NCBI GenBank assembly: GCA_003564775.1
Contig: PXEI01000350.1
Location: 1 to 5,427 of the forward strand
Direction of reading: 5' to 3'
DNA from: Spirochaetaceae bacterium
GTDB taxonomy: Bacteria > Spirochaetota > Spirochaetia > DSM-27196 > SLAA01
Length of the DNA: 5,427 bases
In this document: one piece after another, positions 1 through 4,809 of the stretch
How the letters are laid out: the number at the start of each line of letters is the position of its first letter
Numbering within the stretch: position 1 is the first letter of the stretch
Made by a program: the position numbers and the translations under genes
The notes under the pieces: model-generated
The model's database searches: none
What the model was told of the DNA's origin: nothing
What the model saw: only the letters and a program-made list of their open reading frames with translations

Positions 1-1066
1 ACAGCACCAGTACCAGCGAGGTCAACGCAATTCCCAGAAAGATATTCAGGAGCGTATCGGCAATGGTGTCGTCAATCTCAATAGACTGGTCGTTCACTAT
101 GCGAAGATCCACGCCCGCCGGGAGCTGCTCCGTCAGGCCCTGGAGCTGATCTCTAATTCCCAGGGCGATATCTACGGTGTTGCCGTCAGGCGCCTTGAGC
201 ACGCTCAGCAGTACCGTGTTTTCACTGCGCACCGCGGCCTCGTTGTCAAAGAGCGTGGTGCGTACCCGCACGCGTTCTCCGGTGTCCCGAACCGTGGCAA
301 TGCTCGACAGCGGGCGCAGTCCGGCCGCGGTGGGAATCTCTAGCTCGGCTAGATCCGCTACCGAGTCAAAGCGCCCGGCCAGCCGCACCGGCAGGTCAGA
401 GCGCCCGTCGCGAATGTTACCGGCTGGCATATCCATGTTTGCCGCAGAGAGGATCTGCGCGACTTGTGGCAGGCTGATGCTGTTTTCAAACACGGTGCGG
501 TTGTCAAACTCTATGTGAATCTCCCGCTCGCGCACCCCTTGCAGTTCCACGTTGCCTACTCCCGGCACCTGTGAGAGCGCGTCGCGCACCGTGGTACGCG
601 CCAGCAGACCAAGCTCTACATCCGGGATATCTCCGGAGAGCATGAGCGTTATAACCGGAATTGCGGTGATATCGAACTTCTGCGTGACCGGAGTCTGTGC
701 CGCAGTTGGGAGATCGTTCAGTACTACCTCTACCTTGTCCTTGACCTCCTGATTAGCGATGTCGGGGTTCTTGTGCAGGCCAAACTCAATGATAATGATA
801 GAGGCGTTCTCCAGGCTGTAGGAGGTAATGGCGTTAATGCCGCTGACGGTGCTGATCTCATCCTCAATGACCTGCGTTACCTGGGTGCCTACCTCACTTG
901 GTCCCGCCCCGGGATAGATGGTCTGAACCGTAATAACCGGTATGTCTATATCCGGAATGTAGTTCAGCGCGAGCGAACGGTAACCAATAATACCGGTAAG
1001 CAGCAGTGCCGCCAGAAACATGGTCACCATGATAGGACGGCGAATGGACAGTTCAGGTATGTTCAT
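1..1066 (-). CDS. RND-family efflux pump inner-membrane subunit, N-terminal part (cut by window edge)
   Basis: This frame stays open from an ATG at 1066 to the window edge, giving 355 residues of a family that is usually about 1,000-1,050 long. The product begins MNIPELSIRRPIMVTMFLAA, the usual short cytoplasmic start followed by transmembrane helix 1 (about residues 12-30). The first periplasmic porter segment follows, with family-typical runs such as YIPDIDIPV (36-44), YPGAGPSEV (51-59) and an ISTVSGI stretch (71-77). The last residues (about 338-355, LLNIFLGIALTSLVLVL) are the start of helix 2, where it is expected. Known role: proton-driven drug or solute export with an adaptor and an outer-membrane channel; the proton-relay residues lie beyond the window. 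The start codon overlaps the adaptor stop as ATGA, implying translational coupling; no strong ribosome site of its own is visible. The family is clear; the substrate (drug, bile salt, solvent) cannot be told. Confidence 0.95.
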   Translation of the reverse strand, partial: MNIPELSIRRPIMVTMFLAALLLTGIIGYRSLALNYIPDIDIPVITVQTIYPGAGPSEVGTQVTQVIEDEISTVSGINAITSYSLENASIIIIEFGLHKNPDIANQEVKDKVEVVLNDLPTAAQTPVTQKFDITAIPVITLMLSGDIPDVELGLLARTTVRDALSQVPGVGNVELQGVREREIHIEFDNRTVFENSISLPQVAQILSAANMDMPAGNIRDGRSDLPVRLAGRFDSVADLAELEIPTAAGLRPLSSIATVRDTGERVRVRTTLFDNEAAVRSENTVLLSVLKAPDGNTVDIALGIRDQLQGLTEQLPAGVDLRIVNDQSIEIDDTIADTLLNIFLGIALTSLVLVL

Positions 1067-2151
1067 TGCGCGCCGCTCTGGGAGTCGTTGTCCACCACCC
1101 GCACGCGCGCGCCGTCACTCACGCGGTGCACACCTTCTGAGATAATGTGCTCACCAGCGCTCAACCCGGAGCTCACCTCACGCCGCGTCCCTTGCCGGCG
1201 GGCAATCTGAAGCGGCACGCGCACCGCGCTCCCGTTTTCAATCACAAAGGCAAAACTGCCCTCGCCGGTCTCAATCACTTCCTGAAAGTCCAGAACAAGG
1301 GCGTTGTCGTTGCGGTAAGTCTCAATAGTAACCGAGGCGGTTACACCACTGGGGACACGCCGGTCAGGGTTGTCAAAGAGCACGCGCACCGCAAAGGCCT
1401 TGCGAGTCTCATCCATGGCCATGTCCACGCGAACCACCTCCCCGTCAAGCTCGGTAGACTGCCAGGTGGCGCGTGCCGTTTGCCCAACCTCAATGCTTGA
1501 GATCTGCCTGTCGGACACCCAGACCGTAGCGCGCAGCTGCCCGTACTCAGCCACCGCAAACAAGGCGTCGCCGCGCTTTACGTTGTCGGACTCACTCACA
1601 TGAATGCGGGTGATGTAGCCCGATATCGGAGCCCGCACGCGCACGGTGTTCCGCACCGCCTCCCAGTTTGCCCGTGCCACCTCATACTGCGCCTTGGCGT
1701 CGTCAAAAGCCTGCTGGGGCAGGTTGCCGCTTTCATGCAGGCGGTTCACCCGCGTGAACGAGGTGCGCGCGTTCTCATAGCCCACCCGCGCCTGCTCATA
1801 GTTCACCGCCGGGTTGTCGGTAGGAAAGGTTACCACCACGGTGTCACGTTCCACGTACTCACCCACCTCAAACAGCAGCTCCGCCACAACATCGGCAACC
1901 ATAGCACTTGCGGTTGACTCTGCAACTCCGCTGAGCGATGCAGTAAAGCGCTGGTAACTCCGAAAAGATTCCGGCTGCAGCTCGCGCGTTCCTACAGGAA
2001 TGCCCTCCTGCTCATGAATCTCACCAATGCTGCGTCCAACCTCCAAAGCGTCGTCTGCACAGCCTGCAAGAACAAAGATCAAGGCGGTGGAGGCCACAGC
2101 CACCGTGCGCCCCAGCGCCGCGCGCCACTTGACCGTAAAAGGATATGTCAT
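1063..2151 (-). CDS. RND efflux periplasmic adaptor (membrane fusion protein), lipoprotein
   Basis: This HlyD/AcrA-type adaptor bridges an RND pump and an outer-membrane channel. I start it at 2151 (362 residues) because a GAGGAG ribosome site lies six bases upstream; an in-frame ATG at 2172 would add seven residues and overlap that site. The N-terminus has basic residues, a hydrophobic run and a lipobox LAGC, so Cys31 is probably lipid-modified. In order: first half of the barrel-sandwich domain (about 75-108), an alpha-helical hairpin (about 115-168) with heptad-like NYEQARVGYENARTSF and AKAQYEVARANWEAV, the second half beginning VRAPISGYI (about 171-179), a beta-barrel domain (about 203-283), and a membrane-proximal C-terminal domain. 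Length is normal for the family. It overlaps the pump gene by four bases and lies 45 bases after the repressor gene, with its own promoter in between. Confidence 0.95.
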   Translation of the reverse strand: MTYPFTVKWRAALGRTVAVASTALIFVLAGCADDALEVGRSIGEIHEQEGIPVGTRELQPESFRSYQRFTASLSGVAESTASAMVADVVAELLFEVGEYVERDTVVVTFPTDNPAVNYEQARVGYENARTSFTRVNRLHESGNLPQQAFDDAKAQYEVARANWEAVRNTVRVRAPISGYITRIHVSESDNVKRGDALFAVAEYGQLRATVWVSDRQISSIEVGQTARATWQSTELDGEVVRVDMAMDETRKAFAVRVLFDNPDRRVPSGVTASVTIETYRNDNALVLDFQEVIETGEGSFAFVIENGSAVRVPLQIARRQGTRREVSSGLSAGEHIISEGVHRVSDGARVRVVDNDSQSGAQ

Positions 2152-2157
2152 GGGAAT

Positions 2158-2163
2158 CTCCTC
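2158..2163 (-). promoter_or_regulatory. Ribosome binding site that sets the adaptor start
   Basis: The minus strand reads GAGGAG, then six bases, then the ATG at 2151. This near-perfect anti-16S match at ideal spacing selects the ATG at 2151 over the in-frame ATG at 2172. Confidence 0.8.
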
Positions 2164-2196
2164 AAAGCACACGAATAGGAAAAAGATCTCTCACTT

Positions 2197-2853
2197 TTAC
2201 ATACACGTGTGTATGTATACTGGTAAAGCACGCTCCGTGTCAAGTAAACCACAGAGGCAGACACGGCTCAAGGCCCCCCTCAGAAACTCAATGTACGACT
2301 CAAGCTCGGTATCACCTGGGCTGTGATCGCGGAGAGAAAGGGCAATGAACACCCCAAACAAATAAGCGCGCAGCGGAACCAGCGGTTCCGGGAGTCCTAC
2401 GCGCGCCAAATGCGCAAGGTCCGCCCCGGCTCGCTGCAGAACGGGACTGTCGCGCTCAAAGCGCTGCGAGATCTGGGAGTCCAGATCCGGGTTTGTCCCG
2501 GCGTGAAGCAACCCGCGGACTGCCAGTATCTGCATAGACCGGTACAGATCGTCACTGCAGAACCGCTCCAGTATTGTTCGCACAGCCCTACAGACCGCCT
2601 CTACCGTTGGGTCGTCTCGCATGCCCGGATCACTCAGCAGGTCGTCGTAGAAGCGCTCAAGTCTTCCCACAACCTCCTCAAAGAAGGCTTCCTTGTTCTT
2701 GAAGTGCCAGTAAATGGCCCCACGTGTAACCCCCGCCTCCCTGGCAACGTCGGCAAGCGTAGCCCCCTCAAAGCCTTTGCGCGAGAATACCCGCAGCCCG
2801 GCCTGGAACACCGCCTCCCTGGTTTGCTGTGCCTCCTCAGCTGTTCTTCTCAT
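2197..2853 (-). CDS. TetR/AcrR-family transcriptional repressor of the efflux operon
   Basis: A 218-residue protein, normal for the AcrR/TtgR/MtrR subgroup (about 200-215). The N-terminal DNA-binding domain is clear: helix 1 about residues 8-25 (TREAVFQAGLRVFSRKGF), then the helix-turn-helix about 32-54 with LADVAREAGVTRGAIYWHF and the usual KNKEAFFEEV after it. The rest should be the helical ligand-binding and dimer domain; RAYLFGVFIALSLRD (about 164-178) fits a late dimerisation helix. Known role: it binds an operator when empty and releases it when a pump substrate binds. The start at 2853 is supported by GAGAGG five bases upstream. Its final residues VYIHTCM are encoded by the operator itself. 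It is co-directional with the pump genes it presumably represses, unlike the divergent layout of acrR and acrAB in E. coli. Confidence 0.93.
   Translation of the reverse strand: MRRTAEEAQQTREAVFQAGLRVFSRKGFEGATLADVAREAGVTRGAIYWHFKNKEAFFEEVVGRLERFYDDLLSDPGMRDDPTVEAVCRAVRTILERFCSDDLYRSMQILAVRGLLHAGTNPDLDSQISQRFERDSPVLQRAGADLAHLARVGLPEPLVPLRAYLFGVFIALSLRDHSPGDTELESYIEFLRGALSRVCLCGLLDTERALPVYIHTCM
2198..2217. promoter_or_regulatory. Palindromic operator, AcrR-box-like, for the TetR-type repressor
   Basis: Two 9-base arms, TACATACAC and GTGTATGTA, are exact inverted repeats separated by GT. The site overlaps the predicted -10 and start point of the adaptor/pump promoter, so a bound protein would block RNA polymerase. 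Established knowledge: the E. coli AcrR site begins TACATACA and ends TGTATGTA, closely resembling these arms. The adjacent repressor is of that family, so I infer it binds here. The site also lies within the final codons and stop of the repressor gene. Confidence 0.8.
2214..2243 (-). promoter_or_regulatory. Promoter of the adaptor-pump operon
   Basis: On the minus strand a perfect -35 TTGACA (2238-2243) is followed after 18 bases by TATACA (2214-2219, four of six matches to the -10 consensus). Transcription would start near 2207, in the middle of the palindrome, giving a leader of about 55 bases before the adaptor ATG. The promoter sits wholly inside the 3' end of the repressor coding sequence. 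Confidence 0.7.
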
Positions 2854-2914
2854 ACTGGCCTCTCTTTGTGTCCTTTGAGTCTCCGACGTTCCATGCGGAA
2901 AAATATCCGCCCTT

Positions 2915-2942
2915 ATGATACTATCCTAAATTGTTCATTCAA
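2915..2942 (-). promoter_or_regulatory. Probable promoter of the repressor gene
   Basis: The minus strand carries TTGAAT (2937-2942, four of six matches to -35), a 16-base spacer and TATCAT (2915-2920, five of six matches to -10). Transcription would start near 2908, giving a leader of about 55 bases. The surrounding DNA is noticeably AT-rich compared with the gene. I see no second copy of the AcrR-like palindrome here. Confidence 0.5.
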
Positions 2943-2951
2943 TAACAATTT
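2928..2951. repeat. Inverted repeat over the repressor promoter -35
   Basis: AAATTGTT (2928-2935) and AACAATTT (2944-2951) are perfect 8-base arms around an 8-base spacer, and they bracket the -35 hexamer of the presumed repressor promoter. The position suits an operator for some regulator, but the arms do not match the palindrome at 2198-2217. AT-rich short arms can arise by chance. Confidence 0.35.
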
Positions 2952-3061
2952 GTGAAGTGACTAATGAAAACTGCTTCAACTCAGCGAGATCTGGCTCGCG
3001 CCTGCGCTGGCAGGCCCGTTGAACACGCCACGTTCGAGCTCGATTTCTAAAACACTGTTAT

Positions 3062-3343
3062 CTACGGCATCAGAAAGCCCCAGATACAGCCCCCCAGAGC
3101 CGAATCTTTTTCTGCGCCACTCACAAAGTCTTCATCGTTGAGCCAGTAGTAGCCAACGGTGTAGGTCATAGCACCTACGTAGAGGACAAGTCCAGAACCA
3201 AGGGAAAAGAAATCAACCGGTTGTGAACCAAGTCCAATGCCAACCCAGCTTGCTCCCTTGTCATCGTACACAGCGCTCTGGAAAGACACGTCAGCTTTGC
3301 AGGGCACCGCAAGATCCCAGTCGGGGCTGACCCGGATCTGTAA
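3062..3343 (-). pseudogene. Degraded fragment of an outer-membrane protein gene (toxin tail)
   Basis: This is the part of the toxin frame that resembles the barrel-like protein at the right end of the window. Similarity can be followed from LQ (toxin residue 129) through KADVSF, VYDD, GIGLGS, FFSLGSGLVLY and MTYTVGYYWLNDED. Relative to that protein it has a two-residue insertion before the GLGS stretch and lacks a net 22 residues after GLVLY, which removes a loop and one predicted beta strand. The DNA also matches: 3143-3176 and 4903-4936 agree at 30 of 34 bases, so this is shared descent. The final residues after about 204 no longer align. It has no start of its own and lacks the upstream part of the gene. 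Confidence 0.75.
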
Positions 3344-3727
3344 AATTACCTCAACACCGTACTCACGGAAGACCGCGTCGCTGCTCATGATCGGTACTCG
3401 CTCTAGTATCCCCTGCGCGATAATAAGCATATCAAAGGGATCTCGATGTATTTTCGGCAGGTCAAGCAACGCTGCCGTATGTGAATAGCGGACCGGGAGC
3501 AACTCAATGCCGTCACGGTGAATGTGTTCATCCAGGAACTTCTGGGCGTCGCCGGGCAGCTGCAGCTTTCCATTGGCAACCTTGATGAAGATTTCCCAAA
3601 CACTTGCCATGCTGAGTAATGGTTGGTTGCGTTGATCGGTGAAAGCGTCTCGCATTCCGGCCGTAAGCCGTGGGTCGTCGGCCAGGATCCAGAGACAGGC
3701 ATGGGTGTCGAGTAGCACCTTCACCAT
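3062..3727 (-). CDS. vapC: VapC-type PIN-domain toxin fused to a degraded outer-membrane protein fragment
   Basis: Residues 1 to about 128 are a complete PIN-domain toxin of the VapC group that pairs with Phd/YefM-like antitoxins; known members are metal-dependent RNases. The expected acidic residues are present: D7 in LLDTHA, E45 in SVWEIFIK, D96 and D99 in HRDPFDM, D117 in SSDAVF. The domain ends FREYGVEVI, where such proteins (about 125-135 residues) normally stop. Instead the frame continues for about 93 residues that align with the barrel-like protein at 4810-5427, for example LGSGLVLY against VGSGLVLF and AMTYTVGYYW against AVTYTFGYFW. The tail is therefore foreign to VapC. The ATG overlaps the stop of the antitoxin remnant by one base, the usual arrangement. 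The toxin domain looks intact; whether the fusion folds or is active is unknown, and it may be a pseudogene in practice. Confidence 0.85.
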   Translation of the reverse strand: MVKVLLDTHACLWILADDPRLTAGMRDAFTDQRNQPLLSMASVWEIFIKVANGKLQLPGDAQKFLDEHIHRDGIELLPVRYSHTAALLDLPKIHRDPFDMLIIAQGILERVPIMSSDAVFREYGVEVILQIRVSPDWDLAVPCKADVSFQSAVYDDKGASWVGIGLGSQPVDFFSLGSGLVLYVGAMTYTVGYYWLNDEDFVSGAEKDSALGGCIWGFLMP

Positions 3728-3817
3728 CAGAGATACTCACCAAACTCTGCCGGAATCTCGTCGAAGTCAGGCGCAATAACAATGCGCCCGCGCTTCGTGG
3801 ACGTTAACAACACTCAT
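3727..3817 (-). pseudogene. Phd/YefM-type antitoxin remnant with internal deletion
   Basis: From an ATG at 3817 the frame reads MSVVNVHEA, which looks like the first residues of Phd/YefM antitoxins, but it hits a stop after 16 codons (TGA at 3767-3769). A different frame from about 3797 reads KRGRIVIAPDFDEIPAEFGEY and L, then stops at 3727-3729. That resembles the toxin-binding C-terminus of such antitoxins, and its stop overlaps the toxin ATG by one base as in intact modules. Members are usually about 70-90 residues, so the central part (most of the DNA-binding domain) is missing and the two ends are out of frame. I infer an internal deletion of a length not divisible by three. A short product of only the C-terminal part could start at a TTG (3810), without clear support. 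Confidence 0.65.
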
Positions 3818-3823
3818 TGCAAA

Positions 3824-3852
3824 AGCATACAATGGCCATCTGGGTTGAACAA
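3824..3852 (-). promoter_or_regulatory. Possible promoter of the former antitoxin-toxin module
   Basis: The minus strand has TTGTTC (3847-3852), 17 bases, and TATGCT (3824-3829), each four of six matches to consensus. The -10 is only six bases from the antitoxin ATG at 3817, so transcription would begin at or next to that ATG and give a leaderless message. Weak on sequence alone. Confidence 0.35.
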
Positions 3853-3855
3853 GTT

Positions 3856-4026
3856 CTATTCAGCATCGAGAGGGGAAGGGTGCTCGCAAAACATGCTGTA
3901 GGCAAAGTGATAGCAAAATGCTATCACTTTGTCCCAATCCGGTACTTGGTACAGTTCAGGGACTGCCGCTTCTGGTGCCGCCTTCAATGACTCGTTCAGA
4001 GCCTTCTCTCCGACGGACTCTTTGAG
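3856..4026 (-). pseudogene. Open remnant of an unknown gene (56 codons, no start codon)
   Basis: This stretch is open between two stops and ends TAG at 3856-3858. It reads as a plausible protein C-terminus: an Ala/Glu-rich helical beginning (EKALNESLKAAPEAAVPEL), then YQVPDWDKVIAFCYHFAYSM and FCEHPSPLDAE. There is no ATG near its beginning, and the only internal Met is about 12 codons from the end, so it is probably the 3' end of a truncated gene. It could also be a chance open frame, since 56 codons is short. I do not recognise the family. It lies on the same strand as the toxin, just upstream of the antitoxin remnant, and its end abuts the putative antitoxin promoter. Confidence 0.35.
3903..3931. 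repeat. Perfect 13-bp inverted repeat with 3-base loop
   Basis: CAAAGTGATAGCA (3903-3915) and TGCTATCACTTTG (3919-3931) are exact reverse complements separated by AAA. The RNA stem could extend by a G-U and a G-C pair. No run of T follows on either strand, so it is not a standard terminator. It may be an operator, an RNA hairpin or a mobile-element end. It lies inside the unrecognised remnant at 3856-4026. Confidence 0.6.
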
Positions 4027-4033
4027 CTATACT
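4004..4033 (+). promoter_or_regulatory. Possible promoter of the lipoprotein gene
   Basis: TATACT (4028-4033) matches five of six -10 bases; the best upstream partner is a poor TTCTCT (4004-4009) at 18-base spacing. Transcription would start near 4040, giving a leader of about 38 bases. The weak -35 makes this tentative. Confidence 0.3.
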
Positions 4034-4077
4034 TCTCTTAGACAAAAACCCTATATCGCTTATGGAGCTAAACACTT

Positions 4078-4680
4078 ATGAAACAGTTTCTTCTCACAGG
4101 TATCCGAGGCGCTACCTCAATTGCGGCAGTAACGCTGTTATTGCTTTCGTGCACTTCGCTTGACCCGCTTGTAGTACAAAGCGAGCCGGTACAGCGTATT
4201 GAGACGGACGACTATAGTATTCGCATAGAGTTCATGGATGAAGCCTACCTTAAGGCGCTTTACGGTGGTCGCAACAATACCTTTATTGCGCCGGATCGCG
4301 TACTCAACGAACGCTTTATTGTATTTGATCTTGAACTTGAGTCAAAGAGTGACACCTATTTTCAGATTGAACATAGTCGTATAGAACTCTCGTACGAGGG
4401 GCGTGTAGCCCGCCCCCAAAACCGCTTTCATTTTGGGCTGTTTTGGGAACAACAGGATCAGGACCTTGGTTCGTCCACCGTTCACACCCGTCGAAGACAA
4501 AACCTCATCAACGAGACCCTTCCACCGAACACGCTTGAGATTGAAAGCGGTTCAACCGACGGCGGATATTTGGTGTACCGTGGACGGTTTCCCCAGTACG
4601 GAACAGCAGTTATTAACGTTCCGATACGTGACCTGAGCGGACGCCCGGCAGACAGGCATGCGGTAGAGTTCAGGTTTTAG
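4078..4680 (+). CDS. Hypothetical lipoprotein
   Basis: A 200-residue protein of a family I do not recognise. The N-terminus has a Lys, a hydrophobic run (about residues 12-24) and the lipobox LLSC with Cys25, so it is probably lipid-anchored and faces the periplasm or surface. The mature part is mostly alternating polar/hydrophobic segments that suggest a beta-sandwich, for example DDYSIRIEFM (44-53), ERFIVFDLELES (78-89) and FQIEHSRIELSYEG (96-109). There is a charged QQDQD segment near 125-129, and the protein ends VEFRF. No catalytic motif is visible. GGAG (4064-4067) ten bases before the ATG is an acceptable ribosome site. It is a single gene on the plus strand, convergent with the barrel-like protein gene. 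The gene itself is well supported; its role is unknown. Confidence 0.85.
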   Translation: MKQFLLTGIRGATSIAAVTLLLLSCTSLDPLVVQSEPVQRIETDDYSIRIEFMDEAYLKALYGGRNNTFIAPDRVLNERFIVFDLELESKSDTYFQIEHSRIELSYEGRVARPQNRFHFGLFWEQQDQDLGSSTVHTRRRQNLINETLPPNTLEIESGSTDGGYLVYRGRFPQYGTAVINVPIRDLSGRPADRHAVEFRF

Positions 4681-4727
4681 GAAGCTTACCATACGTATCC
4701 GTTAGCATAATAAGTTCACGCAGTGTA

Positions 4728-4749
4728 GGTGCGCCCTGCCGGGCGCACC
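4728..4749 (+). other. GC-rich hairpin after the lipoprotein gene
   Basis: GGTGCGCCC (4728-4736) and GGGCGCACC (4741-4749) pair perfectly around TGCC. No T-run follows on either strand, so by itself it is not a canonical terminator. It lies 47 bases after the lipoprotein stop and just before a real terminator, so it may stabilise the 3' end of the message or assist termination. Confidence 0.6.
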
Positions 4750-4756
4750 ACCGAAA

Positions 4757-4784
4757 AAAGGCTGCCCTTTTCAGGGCAGCCTTT
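4757..4784. terminator. Bidirectional rho-independent terminator
   Basis: AAAGGCTGCCCT (4757-4768) and AGGGCAGCCTTT (4773-4784) form a perfect 12-bp stem with a TTTC loop between two convergent genes. On the minus strand six T residues close the signal, making it a strong terminator 25 bases after the stop of the barrel-like protein gene. On the plus strand the T-run is only three, then CT, so it is weaker for the lipoprotein gene. Confidence 0.9.
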
Positions 4785-4809
4785 CTACGTTCTGTCGGTT
4801 CAAGCTCTA

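Noticed and set aside
177..1210. Several plus-strand open frames across the pump and adaptor genes (177-518, 552-752, 773-1210)
   Set aside because: They lie opposite a clear RND pump sequence, have low-complexity Ser/Arg/Thr-rich products, and lack recognisable domains; they are shadows of the minus-strand genes.
2152..2172. Upstream ATG at 2172 as the adaptor start
   Set aside because: It would place the strong GAGGAG site inside the coding region, lacks its own ribosome site, and adds seven residues before an otherwise normal lipoprotein signal.
2323..2955. 210-codon plus-strand open frame opposite the repressor
   Set aside because: It is the antisense of a well-conserved TetR-family gene, shows no domain of its own and runs into the AT-rich promoter region.
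3000..3015. Small hairpin GCCTGC/GCAGGC as a terminator for the toxin chimera
   Set aside because: The stem is only 6 bp and no T-run follows on the minus strand; no convincing terminator is seen between 2960 and 3061.
3301..3945. PDWD motif in both the toxin tail (near residue 135) and the unknown remnant at 3856-4026, suggesting a shared origin
   Set aside because: The shared stretch is only about four residues plus scattered matches, and the surrounding DNA does not align; coincidence is the simpler reading.
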